Shown here: piece by piece, positions 46,660 through 56,928 of the stretch
Layout: each line of letters starts with the position of its first letter
Position numbering within the stretch: position 1 is the first letter of the stretch
Source of the DNA: Bacteroidales bacterium
GTDB taxonomy: Bacteria; Bacteroidota; Bacteroidia; Bacteroidales; P3
Reading direction: 5' to 3'
DNA: 64,000 nucleotides
NCBI GenBank assembly: GCA_017443265.1
Contig: JAFSOU010000122.1
Location: forward strand, 27,863 to 91,862
Made by a program: the position numbers and the translations under genes
Notes under the pieces: generated by a model
The model's database searches: none
The model's input: only the letters and a program-made list of their open reading frames with translations
Told to the model about the DNA's origin: nothing

Positions 46660-47130
46660 TTATTTGCTTACTTTCTGCCATTCGTCGTCCATGCCGAGCA
46701 GCGGTATGCCTTTGTAGTAGCGGACTTTGAGGGTGTTTGCCGAGCTGAATCCCTTTATTTTGATTTTGAACCACTTGCCCTCGTTGGGGTTGTACAGGTC
46801 GCCGTCTTTCCATTCGTTGTCGTCGGCGTCGTAGCGCAGGTTTTTCATCACCAGCAGGTTTTGTGCTGTGCGGTCGCGCAGGGCAGGGTCGGGGTTTTTG
46901 GTGTCGCGGCGGGGCGAGCCGTCGGGGTTGTTGGGATTTTTCACCCACACCACCTTGCCGCAGTAGGTGCCGCTGTTGGTGCGGTAAATCTGTATCTTGC
47001 TTTCGTCGCCGGTGTCGGGGGTCTTCATAAGGAAGATGCCCAGAATGGCGTCGCCTTTGTTCTGTGCCTTGGCGGAAAACGTGCCGCACATCGCCGCCAG
47101 ACATATCAGCAAAACTGCTATCTTTTTCAT
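46660..47130 (-). CDS. DUF2147 family exported protein
   Basis: A 156-residue protein. I chose the ATG at 47130, which gives the signal peptide KKIAVLLICLAAMCGTFSAK. The DUF2147 pattern is clear: GIFLMKTPDTGDESKIQIYR, GTYCGKVVWVKNPNNPDG, DTKNPDPALRDR and a C-terminal LKVRYYKGIPLLGMDDEW. The fold is a lipocalin-like beta barrel, and the function is unknown. Minus-strand neighbour of the ABC exporter, 19 bp upstream of it. Confidence 0.85.
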   Translation of the reverse strand: MKKIAVLLICLAAMCGTFSAKAQNKGDAILGIFLMKTPDTGDESKIQIYRTNSGTYCGKVVWVKNPNNPDGSPRRDTKNPDPALRDRTAQNLLVMKNLRYDADDNEWKDGDLYNPNEGKWFKIKIKGFSSANTLKVRYYKGIPLLGMDDEWQKVSK

Positions 47131-47152
47131 CACTGAACTGGTATTGTCGAGG

Positions 47153-47683
47153 TTAGAAGTTTTTCTGAAGTTCGTTTTTGAGAAACTCCAATGCTGCGTC
47201 GAGAGGATTTTGTTTGGCCGAGTTTTCGAAGATGGCCCCTGCAAGACTCATCGGGTCGGAGCCTTCGGGCAGACGCACGGCGGCGGAGTTGATGAGGTTT
47301 ATCATCTCCTCCTTGGCCTCTTTGATGCGGCTCCACGCCTCGGTGGAGACGTACACCTGCTGCGAGAGGTTGTGTTCAAACTCGTCGCGTACGTTTTTTG
47401 TCATCACGCCTTGGAGCAGTTTCAAATCCATGCCCGGCTGGTAGCAACGCAGTATCAGGCTGTTTGGCGAGATGCGTTCCAAAAACAGGGCCAGACGCTC
47501 GTAGGCCTGCAGACGGATGGGGTTCACCACCTTGAGGATTTCCGACTCTTGTATTTTTTTCAGTTCCAAAAGAGTTTTCTTCTGTTCGTTTTCCACAAAC
47601 TTGTTGATAATCAGATAGGCCACAGCCCCGACTATAGCCGCGGAAAGTACCGATGAAACGATTATTGCTATTACTGTTCCCAT
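47153..47683 (-). CDS. Conserved membrane-anchored protein of Bacteroidota
   Basis: A 176-residue protein with a single N-terminal membrane helix (TVIAIIVSSVLSAAIVGAVA) and a long helical, probably coiled, region. VVNPIRLQAYERLALFLERI and PNSLILRCYQPGMDLKLLQG recur in this family, which I know only as conserved hypothetical. It ends in a helical tail, LDAALEFLKNELQKNF. It lies between DUF2147 and lepA on the same strand. Confidence 0.65.
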   Translation of the reverse strand: MGTVIAIIVSSVLSAAIVGAVAYLIINKFVENEQKKTLLELKKIQESEILKVVNPIRLQAYERLALFLERISPNSLILRCYQPGMDLKLLQGVMTKNVRDEFEHNLSQQVYVSTEAWSRIKEAKEEMINLINSAAVRLPEGSDPMSLAGAIFENSAKQNPLDAALEFLKNELQKNF

Positions 47684-47736
47684 ATTTGTTTTTATTTTAA
47701 ATTTAGAATTATAAATTATTAATTGTCAATTGTTTA

Positions 47737-49524
47737 TCAATCTAATTTGAGCACTGCAAGGAAAGCGCTTTGTGGCACTTCCACGTTGCCCACCTGACGC
47801 ATACGTTTTTTGCCTTCTTTCTGCTTTTCGAGCAGTTTGCGCTTACGCGTGATGTCGCCGCCGTAACATTTGGCGGTTACGTCCTTGCGTACGGCTTTCA
47901 CCGTTTCGCGGGCTATTATCTTGCTGCCGATGGCGGCCTGAATGGCCACGTCGAACTGCTGGCGAGGGATGAGGTCCTTGAGTTTTTCGCACATGCGTCG
48001 TCCCAGCGGATAGGCGTTGTCCACGTGGGTGAGGGCCGAAAGGGCGTCCACGGGGTCGCCGTTGAGCAGTATCTCCAGCTTGACGAGTTTTGAGGGCTGG
48101 TAGCCGCACTGGTAGTAGTCGAACGAGGCGTAGCCCTTGCTGATGCTTTTCAGTTTGTCGTAGAAATCGAACACCACTTCGCCCAAAGGCAGCTCGAAAG
48201 TGATTTCGATGCGGTCGGTGGTTAGATATACTTGGTTTTTCAGTATGCCGCGCTTGTCGATGCACAGTTTGATGATAGGCCCTATGTAGTCGGCTTTGGT
48301 GATTATCTGTGCTTTGATGTAAGGTTCTTCCACAAAGTCGATGTAGTTGGGTTCGGGCAGGCCCGACGGGTTGTACACATCTATAACGTCGCCGTTTGTG
48401 AGGTGCGCTTTGTATTGCACGTTGGGCACGGTGGTTATCACGTCCATATTGAACTCACGCTCAAGGCGTTCCTGAACTATCTCCATGTGCAGCAGTCCGA
48501 GGAAACCGCAGCGGAAACCGAAACCCAGTGCCAGCGACGATTCCGGTTCGAAGGTGAGCGAGGCGTCGTTGAGCTGCAGCTTTTCTATGCTGGCGCGCAG
48601 CTCCTCGTAGTCGTCGCTATCGACGGGATACACGCCTGCGAACACCATCGGTTTCACCGCTTCGAAACCCTCGATGGCTTTGTCGCAGGGGCGTTCCACA
48701 TGGGTTATGGTGTCGCCCACCTGTACCTCTTTTGAGGTCTTGATGCCCGAGATGATATATCCCACATCTCCGGCCGAGAGCTGTTTGCGTGGCTCCATCT
48801 TCAGTTTCAGCACACCAATTTCGTCGGCGTGGTATTCCTTTTGGGTGTTGACGAATTTCACAAAGTCGTTGGTGCGTATGGTTCCGTTCATAATGCGGAA
48901 ATAAGACACAATGCCGCGGAAGGAGTTGAACACCGAGTCGAAGATGAGGGCTTGCAGCGGAGCGTCGGGGTCGCCTTGTGGTGCGGGTATGCGGTCCACA
49001 ATGGCGTCGAGCAGGGCTTCCACGCCATAGCCTGTTTTTGCACTTACGGGCAGAATGTCGTCGTGGCTGCAGCCGATGAGTTCCACAATCTGGTCGGAGA
49101 CCTCTTCAACCATAGCGTTGTCAAGGTCTATCTTGTTGAGCACGGGTACTATCTCGAGGTCGTTGTCGAGGGCTAGGTAGAGGTTGGAGATGGTTTGTGC
49201 CTGAATGCCTTGCGTTGCATCCACTACAAGCAGAGCCCCTTCGCAGGCGGCGATGGAGCGCGAAACCTCGTAGGAGAAGTCCACGTGGCCAGGGGTGTCG
49301 ATAAGGTTGAGGAGGTATTTCTGCCCGTCGCGGTTGTATTCCATCTGTATGGCGTGGCTTTTGATGGTGATGCCGCGTTCTTTTTCAAGGTCCATATCGT
49401 CCAGCACCTGATCCTCCATATCGCGCTGCGACACCGTTTTGGTGAACTCGAGCAGGCGGTCGGCGAGGGTGCTTTTGCCGTGGTCGATGTGGGCTATTAT
49501 GCAGAAATTGCGTATGTTGTTCAT
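47737..49524 (-). CDS. lepA: Elongation factor 4 (LepA)
   Basis: A 595-residue translational GTPase that assists ribosomes during stalled or early translation. Signs are the G1 motif [16 protein letters not shown], switch [18 protein letters not shown] and NKIDLDNA, followed by EF-G-like domains and the LepA-specific C-terminus ([40 protein letters not shown]). Length is normal. Downstream of pbp1A on the same strand. Confidence 0.97.
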   Translation of the reverse strand: MNNIRNFCIIAHIDHGKSTLADRLLEFTKTVSQRDMEDQVLDDMDLEKERGITIKSHAIQMEYNRDGQKYLLNLIDTPGHVDFSYEVSRSIAACEGALLVVDATQGIQAQTISNLYLALDNDLEIVPVLNKIDLDNAMVEEVSDQIVELIGCSHDDILPVSAKTGYGVEALLDAIVDRIPAPQGDPDAPLQALIFDSVFNSFRGIVSYFRIMNGTIRTNDFVKFVNTQKEYHADEIGVLKLKMEPRKQLSAGDVGYIISGIKTSKEVQVGDTITHVERPCDKAIEGFEAVKPMVFAGVYPVDSDDYEELRASIEKLQLNDASLTFEPESSLALGFGFRCGFLGLLHMEIVQERLEREFNMDVITTVPNVQYKAHLTNGDVIDVYNPSGLPEPNYIDFVEEPYIKAQIITKADYIGPIIKLCIDKRGILKNQVYLTTDRIEITFELPLGEVVFDFYDKLKSISKGYASFDYYQCGYQPSKLVKLEILLNGDPVDALSALTHVDNAYPLGRRMCEKLKDLIPRQQFDVAIQAAIGSKIIARETVKAVRKDVTAKCYGGDITRKRKLLEKQKEGKKRMRQVGNVEVPQSAFLAVLKLD

Positions 49525-49605
49525 ATTCAGTCTTTAGTCTGTAGTTTGAAGTTTTGAGTTTGCAGTTCTGTTATCAATTTCAACTTTCAATTATCAACTT
49601 TCAAT

Positions 49606-51867
49606 TTAAAAATCGTATTCGTATTCGTCTTTTTCAGCTTCCTGTTGGTATTTGCTGCAGTCCAGCTCCACATCGATGTTGGCGGGTCGGTCGAAATTGC
49701 CTTTGTAGAAGTTTATCTTTGGGTCGTCGTAAACCTTTTTCATATAAAGTCCCCACACTGGCAGTGCGGCAGCGGCTCCTTGTCCGTAGGTCATGTTGTT
49801 GAAGTGTATGGATCGCATTTCGCCGCCAATCCACACACCGGTAACGAGTTTCGGTGTCATGCCGATAAACCAAGCGTCGGAGTTGTTCTGTGTGGTTCCT
49901 GTTTTTCCGGCCACGGGGTAGCTGATGTTGTATTTGTATCTCAGACGTCCGCCGGTGCCGTAGTCCACCACACCTTTCATCAGTTCCACGGTGAGGTAGG
50001 CGGTTTGTGGGTCGAGGGCTTCGTTACGTTCGGCAGTGAAGGTGGCCAGCACCATGCCTTTGTTGTCCTCGATACGAGTGATGAAGATGGGTTCCACATG
50101 TTCGCCGTGGTTCACGAAAGTGGCCATGGCGCCCACCATTTCGGCGACGGTGAGGTCGGGGGTGCCGAGACAGATGGCGGGAACGGCGGGGACGTCGCTC
50201 TTGATGCCCATCTTATGCACCAGCTCAACCACCTGGTCGGGATTGGTGTGGTATTTCATCAGGTATGCCGAAACATAGTTTACCGAGTTGGCCGGAGCCC
50301 ATTTCAGGGTTACCATCTCGTCCTTGCGGGCGTCGGTGGAGTTGTGGGGACACCATAGCGACCCGTCGACGTTCTCAAAACAGACTTCGGAGTTGGGCAC
50401 CTGCGTGCAAGGGGTAAGGCCGTTCATCATGGCGCAGGCGTACACATAGGGTTTGAAAGTGGAGCCCACCTGACGCTGGCTTTGCGTTACGTTGTCGAAT
50501 TTGAAATAACGGTAGTTGATGCCGCCTACGTAGGCTTTCACGTAGCCGGTGCTCGGCTCAACCGACATAAGTCCTGCGTTGAGGAACTTCTTGTAATAGA
50601 GCAACGAGTCCCAGGGGCTCATAACAGTATCCTTGGCGCCTTTCCAAGTGAAGATGCGCATCCTCACCTTCTGGTCGAAGGCTTTGCGGATCTCTTTTTC
50701 CGACATACCCTCGTCGCGCATGTTGCGGTAGCGGTCGCTGTTGCGCATGGCGCTGGTGAGGTAGGCGTTTATCTGGTCCTGCGACACTTTTACGAAAGGT
50801 GAGTTGTTCTTGCGACGTTTCAGCTCCCTCTCGAAAGCGGGCTGTATCTCGTTGCCCATGTGTTCGGCCACGGCTTCTTCGGCATAGCGTTGCATACGCG
50901 AGTCAATGGTGGTGTAGATGCGGAGGCCGTCCTTGTGCACGTCGTAGTATTCGCCGTCGGGTTTTTTGTGTGTTTTGCACCATTCTTTCATATAAGCGCG
51001 TATGAACTCGCGGAAATAGGTGGCGTTGCCTTCGTTGTGGGTCTGCGGCGAGTATCGGCTCATATTGATGGGAATTGCCGATATGCTGTCGAACTGTTCT
51101 TGTGTGAGGTAGTCGTATTTGAGCATCTGCGAGAGCACGGTGTTGCGTCGTGCGAGTGCATTTTCGGGGTTGCGCACAGGGTTGTAGGTGGATGGCGCTT
51201 TGAGAAGTCCCACAAGCACAGCGGCTTCCTCCACGGTGAGTTCGCTGGGGGCTTTGTCGAAGAAAGTCTTGGAGGCGGTTTTAATTCCGAAGGCGTTGCT
51301 GCCGAAATCCACGGTGTTGAGGTACATGGTGAGTATCTCGCTTTTTGAGTAGTTGTGTTCCAGCTTGGCGGCCACTATCCATTCTTTGAATTTGGAATAA
51401 ACGATGCCGAGTTTTGATTTTTTCTCGCGCGGGAAGAGGTTTTTCGCCAGTTGTTGTGTTATGGTGCTTCCGCCGCCGGAGCTGCTGCTGCGGCCTATTA
51501 TCGTTTTTGTGAAAACACGTCCCAAACTGCGTATGTCGATGCCCGAGTGGTCGTAGAAACGGACGTCCTCGGTTGCTATCAGTGCGTTGATGACGTTTGG
51601 CGAAATTTCGTCGTACGACACGTTGGAGCGGTTTTCCACGCCGATGAAACCGAGTATCTCGCCGTCGGCCGATATCACTTCGCTGGCGAGGTTGCTGTGC
51701 GGGTTCTCCAGTTCCTCGAAAGAGGGCATAAAGCCCAGACAGCCCATCGAAAGGGCGAAGAAGAACAGGAATATGAAGACCCAGAATCCGGCGAAAGCCC
51801 ACCATAGTTTGGAGTAGCGCAGCGTTTTTTTCTGGGGTTTCTTTTTTGTTTCTTTATTTTGTGCCAT
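49606..51867 (-). CDS. Class A penicillin-binding protein 1A
   Basis: A 753-residue bifunctional peptidoglycan synthase anchored by one N-terminal helix (LWWAFAGFWVFIFLFFFALS). The glycosyltransferase domain has ATEDVRFYDHSGIDIRSL and GGSTITQQLAKNLFP. The transpeptidase domain has the serine in GSTFKPYVYACAM, SVNYVSAYLM and the KTGTTQNNSDAWFIGM motif. It builds cell wall in the periplasm. gldH starts 13 bp upstream in the same operon. Confidence 0.95.
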   Translation of the reverse strand: MAQNKETKKKPQKKTLRYSKLWWAFAGFWVFIFLFFFALSMGCLGFMPSFEELENPHSNLASEVISADGEILGFIGVENRSNVSYDEISPNVINALIATEDVRFYDHSGIDIRSLGRVFTKTIIGRSSSSGGGSTITQQLAKNLFPREKKSKLGIVYSKFKEWIVAAKLEHNYSKSEILTMYLNTVDFGSNAFGIKTASKTFFDKAPSELTVEEAAVLVGLLKAPSTYNPVRNPENALARRNTVLSQMLKYDYLTQEQFDSISAIPINMSRYSPQTHNEGNATYFREFIRAYMKEWCKTHKKPDGEYYDVHKDGLRIYTTIDSRMQRYAEEAVAEHMGNEIQPAFERELKRRKNNSPFVKVSQDQINAYLTSAMRNSDRYRNMRDEGMSEKEIRKAFDQKVRMRIFTWKGAKDTVMSPWDSLLYYKKFLNAGLMSVEPSTGYVKAYVGGINYRYFKFDNVTQSQRQVGSTFKPYVYACAMMNGLTPCTQVPNSEVCFENVDGSLWCPHNSTDARKDEMVTLKWAPANSVNYVSAYLMKYHTNPDQVVELVHKMGIKSDVPAVPAICLGTPDLTVAEMVGAMATFVNHGEHVEPIFITRIEDNKGMVLATFTAERNEALDPQTAYLTVELMKGVVDYGTGGRLRYKYNISYPVAGKTGTTQNNSDAWFIGMTPKLVTGVWIGGEMRSIHFNNMTYGQGAAAALPVWGLYMKKVYDDPKINFYKGNFDRPANIDVELDCSKYQQEAEKDEYEYDF

Positions 51868-51880
51868 AGTGTTTTGTCTT

Positions 51881-52351
51881 TTATTTGGTTACGTATTCGA
51901 TTACAATGCCCACGTCTTTGATTCCCACCAAGTTGGTGTCGCGGGTGGCTTGTGTTATCGAGAAAGTGTATCTGCCCTTGCGGGGGAAGATCACGTTTTT
52001 GCGCAGAAAATATCTGTTGTCGATGTAGCGGCCTGAGCTTTTGCCGTACCATTGCCCTTCGGGGTCGGCGAGGGGGCACTCCATGGTGTCCATGGCTATG
52101 CCGCCGTCGGGGAAGGTGGTTTTGATGAAAAGGAAAGTTTTTGAGTACGGGTAGTCGTTGGTGTTGCGCAGGTCAACAAAAAAGTTGAACAGTCGCAGCG
52201 AGTCGTCTACGTCTACGTTGAAGTACTTGGTGTCGTACATATTCCACCCGTCTTCGTCCACGTCGATGTGTTCGGAGTAGTAAACACCGTTGTTGCAGGC
52301 TGTTAGCAGGCAAAAAACGGCGGCTATGGCTGTAAGTGTTGCTCTTGTCAT
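51881..52351 (-). CDS. gldH: GldH gliding-motility lipoprotein
   Basis: A 156-residue lipoprotein: TLTAIAAVFCLLTACNNG carries the lipobox Cys. The body (VYYSEHIDVDEDGWNMYDTK, NFFVDLRNTNDYPYSKTFLF, YTFSITQATRDTNLVGIKDV) matches GldH from Flavobacterium and Bacteroidales. GldH is needed for gliding in flavobacteria but is also found in non-gliding Bacteroidales. It overlaps ricT by 4 bp and lies ahead of pbp1A, as commonly seen in the phylum. Confidence 0.9.
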   Translation of the reverse strand: MTRATLTAIAAVFCLLTACNNGVYYSEHIDVDEDGWNMYDTKYFNVDVDDSLRLFNFFVDLRNTNDYPYSKTFLFIKTTFPDGGIAMDTMECPLADPEGQWYGKSSGRYIDNRYFLRKNVIFPRKGRYTFSITQATRDTNLVGIKDVGIVIEYVTK

Positions 52352-53943
52352 TGTTTTTGTTGGTTGTTGTTTGGCTTGTTATTGTGGTTTTTGTTGTTGC
52401 GGTTGTTTTGGTTTTTGTTCTGGTTTCTGTTGCGGTTGTTTTGTCCGCCGTGGTTTTGGTTGCGGTTGTTGTCGCGTCGGTTGTTGCGGTCGCGGTTGTC
52501 GCCCTGCTGTTTTTCCTGTTTTTTGTCGCCGCTTTGTAGCGAGATGTCGTGGCTGTTGTCGGCGAGCATTTTCAGTTCGCGTTCGTATTCTGCCGAGTTC
52601 TGGTCTTCGATGATGGCGGTGCCCGAGGCGAGTATCACCTGATAGTCCTCTAGGTTTTCGGGGTATTCCTGCCGGCGGTTCATCTCTATCAGTTCTTTTA
52701 CGGATTTGGCCGGTATGGCGATGAGGTCGTTCTCGCCTTCGTAGGCGTACCACATCACGCCGCGCAGCACGTCGGTTTTTTTGTACATTCCCAAGCCTTT
52801 CTTGGTGCGTATGGGGGTGTTGGCCGGCGGGAAGTCTTTCTGGGCGTCGACGTAAACTTTGTATTCGAAGTTGAGGCAGCATTTCAGTTTGCCGCATTGT
52901 CCGGCCAGTTTCTGCGGGTTGGGCACTATCTGCTGTGCTTTGGCCACGCCTGTGGTTACCGACTGGAAGTTGGTGAGCCATGTGCAGCAGCAGAGCTCGC
53001 GGCCGCAGGTGCCTATGCCGCCCACTTTGCTGGCTTCCTGCCTGACGCCTATCTGACGCATCTCCACGCGTACGTTGAACTCTTCGGCAAGTACTTTGAT
53101 AAGGTTGCGGAAATCCACGCGTTCGTCGGCGGTGTAGTAGAATATGGCTTTGGTGTGGTCGCCTTGCATCTCCACGTCGTTGATTTTCATCACGAGGTTT
53201 TGTTCGCGGCTTATCTCGCGTGTGCGTATCAGTGTCTGTCTTTCGTCGCGGATGGTTTCGGCCCATTTGTCGATGTCGCTTTTCTTGGCGCGGCGGAACA
53301 GCCGTTTGATGGTTTCGGAGGTGGGGTCGATTTTTTGTTTTTTCATACGTATGCGGCACAGCTCGCCTGTGAGGCTCACGATGCCTACGTCGTGGCCGGG
53401 CATGCCTTCCACAGCCACCACGTCGCCTTCGACCACCTCAAGACCGTCGGGAAGGCGGAAAAACTCTTTGCGGTTGTTTTTGAAGCGCACTTCCACCACG
53501 TCGAAGTTATTTTCGTTGAAGGGTTTGCGTATGTTTTTCATCCAGTTGTTGCTGTTCAGCTTGCTGCAGCTGTTCAGTTCCTGTTCGGGGATGGATTTGT
53601 ATGAGTTGGGGCAGTTGTGGCAACCGCGGGTAAGGAAAATCGACTCTTCGTAAGGTACTTTGTAGATGGTGGGGTCGGGCTCCAGATAGGCGTCCACGGG
53701 ACTGTCTTCTTCGCCGAGCGGGCTCTCTTCCTCATCGTCCTGTTCTTTGATGGGTTTGTGGTTGCGGCGTTCGGCAATAACGGCTTCTATCTCCTGTTGC
53801 GAGATGTTGTCGTCGTCGCTGTGCTGGTCATCGTCGAAAGAGGTTTCGGCGGCGGTGTCGAGTGGCTGGCCGAGGTTTTCCAGAGAGTCTTGCGGGAAGT
53901 CTTGGCTGGTGTTGTTTAAAATATCGTTATTATCTTCTTGCAT
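52348..53943 (-). CDS. ricT: RicT/PSP1-family protein with low-complexity tail
   Basis: A 531-residue protein with an acidic N-terminal extension of about 140 residues and a PSP1/RicT core: DKWAETIRDERQTLIRTREI and VEMRQIGVRQEASKVGGIG, with conserved cysteine sites GRELCCCTWL and GQCGKLKCCLNFEYKV. RicT works in an Fe-S protein complex that affects RNA processing in Bacillus. The last 50 or so residues are almost only Asn, Arg, Lys and Gln. That tail is not in the core family and may bind nucleic acid, which is inferred. Between holB and gldH. Confidence 0.88.
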   Translation of the reverse strand: MQEDNNDILNNTSQDFPQDSLENLGQPLDTAAETSFDDDQHSDDDNISQQEIEAVIAERRNHKPIKEQDDEEESPLGEEDSPVDAYLEPDPTIYKVPYEESIFLTRGCHNCPNSYKSIPEQELNSCSKLNSNNWMKNIRKPFNENNFDVVEVRFKNNRKEFFRLPDGLEVVEGDVVAVEGMPGHDVGIVSLTGELCRIRMKKQKIDPTSETIKRLFRRAKKSDIDKWAETIRDERQTLIRTREISREQNLVMKINDVEMQGDHTKAIFYYTADERVDFRNLIKVLAEEFNVRVEMRQIGVRQEASKVGGIGTCGRELCCCTWLTNFQSVTTGVAKAQQIVPNPQKLAGQCGKLKCCLNFEYKVYVDAQKDFPPANTPIRTKKGLGMYKKTDVLRGVMWYAYEGENDLIAIPAKSVKELIEMNRRQEYPENLEDYQVILASGTAIIEDQNSAEYERELKMLADNSHDISLQSGDKKQEKQQGDNRDRNNRRDNNRNQNHGGQNNRNRNQNKNQNNRNNKNHNNKPNNNQQKQ

Positions 53944-53950
53944 TTTTTAA

Positions 53951-55123
53951 TTATCTGTTTTTTAATGATTTACTAATGGCAAACGACAAGGCCATGAAGG
54001 TTATTTTGGCGTATGCGTTGCGGCTTATGTTGTATAAACTTTCGTTTATGTCTTTTTCGATTTTTTCTATGTTGTTGACAGTTATCATTTTAGGGAACGA
54101 AGCGGAGAATTTTTCGTCGCCGAAGGATAGCAGGTAAGGCGAGTCGGCGCCGGCGAGGTTTTTCAGCATGCAGGCGCGCATCACGTCGAGTACGTAGCGC
54201 AGGAATTGTTTCTCCTGTTCTTGCCCCAGACTGCTTATTTCATCCACTGTTTTGGAAAGCGGCGCTATTTCGAGTTTGAATAGTTTTCGCATCCATTCGA
54301 CAAAGAGTCTGGCAAAGAGTTTTCGTTGCTGCGACTGGTTGATGTATTCGTTGGCGGTGATGTAGTTGCCCTCGGCGGCAAGGGCTATTTTCTGCACCTC
54401 GTCTATCGGCATGTCGGGATGTTTTTTTGCAAGATGTTCGGCAAGGCTTGTGTTGTCGATGCCGTGTATGTTGATGGGCTGGGTGCGCGAAATGATGGTG
54501 CTTAGCAGGCGTTCGCGTTCTTCTGCCACAAGCAGTATCAGGGTGTTTCCCGATGGTTCTTCGATGGTTTTGAGCAGTTTGTTGGCGGTTTCGCCGTTCA
54601 TTTTTTCGGGCAGCCACACTATGGCTGTTTTGTATTTCGATTCGTAGGTCTGTAGGCTCAGCTGCCGTATCAGTTCACGTCCGTCGCGTACGTTGATGAG
54701 GCCTTGTTTCGACTCTATGCCAAGGCGGTGGAACCATCCGTCGAAGGAGCAGTATCCTTTGTTGGCAGTAACGTATTCGCGGAACTCGTTTTGGAAATCC
54801 TCCGACGAGGGGTTCTTTTCCACTTTTTTTGTTGTGGCGTTGGGGAAGATTATATGCAGGTCGCTGTGCATCAGTGCGTTGATTTTTTTGCAGCTGGGGC
54901 ATTCTCCGCACGAGTCGGCGGCGAGCTGTTGGTCGGGGTTGTCGATGGTGTAGTGCTGGCGGTTCTGGCAGTTGAGGTATTGGATATATGCCAAAGCCAA
55001 CGACAGAGTGCCGTAGCCCATATTCCCTACAAAGAGTTGGGCGTGGCTCACTTTGCCGTCGTCGATAATCCGTGTAAGCTGGTTTATCAGTTGCCTTTGT
55101 CCTATTATTTCCTTGAATTGCAT
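53951..55123 (-). CDS. holB: DNA polymerase III subunit delta prime
   Basis: A 390-residue clamp-loader subunit. It has the delta prime order of IIGQRQLINQLTRIIDDGKV, HAQLFVGNMGYGTLSLALA (a degenerate P-loop with Thr where ATPases have Lys) and the zinc site SCGECPSCKKINALMHSDLH. Delta prime does not need ATP binding, so the lost Lys is normal. First gene of the holB-ricT-gldH-pbp1A operon, divergent from dnaB. Confidence 0.9.
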   Translation of the reverse strand: MQFKEIIGQRQLINQLTRIIDDGKVSHAQLFVGNMGYGTLSLALAYIQYLNCQNRQHYTIDNPDQQLAADSCGECPSCKKINALMHSDLHIIFPNATTKKVEKNPSSEDFQNEFREYVTANKGYCSFDGWFHRLGIESKQGLINVRDGRELIRQLSLQTYESKYKTAIVWLPEKMNGETANKLLKTIEEPSGNTLILLVAEERERLLSTIISRTQPINIHGIDNTSLAEHLAKKHPDMPIDEVQKIALAAEGNYITANEYINQSQQRKLFARLFVEWMRKLFKLEIAPLSKTVDEISSLGQEQEKQFLRYVLDVMRACMLKNLAGADSPYLLSFGDEKFSASFPKMITVNNIEKIEKDINESLYNISRNAYAKITFMALSFAISKSLKNR

Positions 55124-55139
55124 AGGTGTAAAATAACTA

Positions 55140-55147
55140 CAAAGATA
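55140..55147 (-). promoter_or_regulatory. Promoter -7 element of the holB operon
   Basis: Minus-strand TATCTTTG followed by TA, only 16 bp before the holB ATG, giving a very short leader. Confidence 0.65.
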
Positions 55148-55265
55148 CGAAAAAATTTCGACATTCGGGCCTTTTTTTTGTCAAAATATTTCAAAGTGTT
55201 GATTTGTAGAGATTTATAATGCTATTTTCTGGTTCCCAGAGTTGTTGAAAAATTATTTATCAACA

Positions 55266-55299
55266 TTTGAGAAACGAAATGAAAAACTCTTTATTTTTG
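55266..55299 (+). promoter_or_regulatory. Promoter of dnaB
   Basis: TTTG at 55266-55269 and TATTTTTG at 55292-55299 with 22 bp between, slightly wider than usual. The ATG follows 69 bp later. Confidence 0.6.
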
Positions 55300-55368
55300 C
55301 AGATACGGAACGTTTCTCCAAAAAAACTTTAAAAAAAACACTACGAACAACTTAACTATTTTTCAAGT

Positions 55369-56919
55369 ATGGATCAAGAACAGAAAAAAACTGTAAGAAA
55401 GTCACAACGAATGGGTTACGATCAGGCATTTGCCATCAACGGCAAGACGCCGCCGCAGGCCATTGATATCGAGGAGGCTGTGCTCGGTGCCCTTATGCTC
55501 GACCAAAACGCCATAGTGAACGTTATCGAGATGCTTCACGCTGAATTCTTTTACAAACCGGAGCACCAATATATTTTCCGCGCCATACACAATTTGGTGG
55601 AGAAAGCCCGTCCCGTGGACCTGCTCACCGTTGTCGAGGAGCTGCGCAGAGAGGGCAACCTCGAAAACGCAGGCGGCTCATATTTCGTGGCGCAGATTAC
55701 CAACCACGTTACCTCGTCGGCGCATGTGGAGCACCACGCCCGAATATTATCCGAAAAGTTTATCCAACGCGAGTTGATACGCATATCTACCGAGACTATC
55801 AGGGACTCTTACGATGAGACCACCGACGTGGTGGACCTGCTCGATAAAACGGAGCAGAAACTGATGGATATAAATGACAATAATTTCCGCAGCGACTACC
55901 AGAATATCAGCGACATAGTGTCGACTGCCATAGAAGAGGTCAAAAAGGCGGGGGAGAAAGAAGGCGGCATTACCGGCATACCTTCGGGTTTCGACGAACT
56001 CGACAGTATGACTGCCGGTTTTCACCCGGGCACACTTGTCATCATAGCCGCGCGTCCGGCCATGGGTAAAACGGCTTTCGCCCTCACTATGATGCGCAAT
56101 ATGGCTATCGATTTCAAACGGCCGGTGGCTTTCTTCTCGTTGGAGATGCCTGCAACAGAAATTGCCATGCGACTTATTTCCTCGCAATGCGAAATCGACG
56201 CTTCGAAACTGAAGAGAGGCACATTGGAGCCGTGGGAGATGGAGCAGATGGCGGCACAGTCGCAGCAACTGCAAACCGCCCCAATTTTTATCGACGATTC
56301 GTCGCAGCTGTCCATTTTCGAACTGCGTGCCAAATGTCGCCGCCTCAAACAGAGGTTCGATATACAAGCAGTATTTATTGATTATCTGCAACTTATGAAA
56401 GGCGAGACCGACAGCCGCAATGGCAACCGCGAGCAGGAGATTAGCAACATCTCGCGCCAGCTTAAGGCTCTTTCGAAAGAACTTGGAATTCCGGTGTTCG
56501 CTCTTGCGCAGCTCAGCCGTGCTGTGGAGACGCGTGGCGGCAACAAGGAGCCTCAGCTCTCCGACCTCCGCGAGTCGGGCGCCATAGAGCAGGACGCCGA
56601 TATGGTGATGTTTCTCTATCGTCCTGAGTATTACGGATATACTGAAGATGAGGAAGGGCAACCCACTTACGGACTTGCCAAGGTGATTTTGGCAAAACAC
56701 CGTGCCGGTGGAACGGGTAGGATAAATATGCGCTTCAGAGCCAACTTTGCTCGTTTCGAGAATCTTGGAGCGACAATTAGCAGTGACACTATTATTCCGG
56801 TTAACGAGGGGTTCGACCAGAGCGGCGACTATTACGTGGATTCGAAGGCTACGAGCGACAACGGTTTCGACGACTCGGATTTTTCGCAGGCACAGCCAAG
56901 TTCCGACGATGACTTCTGA
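55369..56919 (+). CDS. dnaB: Replicative DNA helicase DnaB
   Basis: A 516-residue hexameric helicase that unwinds DNA at the fork. The N-terminal domain has PPQAIDIEEAVLGALMLDQN. The C-terminal RecA-like ATPase has ITGIPSGFDELDSMTAGFHP, Walker A IIAARPAMGKTAFAL, Walker B VFIDYLQLMKGE, and LSRAVETRGGNKEPQLSDLR with ESGAIEQDADMVMFLYR. No intein is seen. Its stop is 9 bp from that of the convergent lpxK. Confidence 0.96.
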   Translation: MDQEQKKTVRKSQRMGYDQAFAINGKTPPQAIDIEEAVLGALMLDQNAIVNVIEMLHAEFFYKPEHQYIFRAIHNLVEKARPVDLLTVVEELRREGNLENAGGSYFVAQITNHVTSSAHVEHHARILSEKFIQRELIRISTETIRDSYDETTDVVDLLDKTEQKLMDINDNNFRSDYQNISDIVSTAIEEVKKAGEKEGGITGIPSGFDELDSMTAGFHPGTLVIIAARPAMGKTAFALTMMRNMAIDFKRPVAFFSLEMPATEIAMRLISSQCEIDASKLKRGTLEPWEMEQMAAQSQQLQTAPIFIDDSSQLSIFELRAKCRRLKQRFDIQAVFIDYLQLMKGETDSRNGNREQEISNISRQLKALSKELGIPVFALAQLSRAVETRGGNKEPQLSDLRESGAIEQDADMVMFLYRPEYYGYTEDEEGQPTYGLAKVILAKHRAGGTGRINMRFRANFARFENLGATISSDTIIPVNEGFDQSGDYYVDSKATSDNGFDDSDFSQAQPSSDDDF

Positions 56920-56928
56920 TGGGCGGCG

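Noticed and set aside
52336..52642. Very hydrophobic plus-strand frames resembling membrane proteins
   Set aside because: They are the complement of the Asn/Arg-rich tail of RicT, where AAC/CGC codons read back as Val and Leu.
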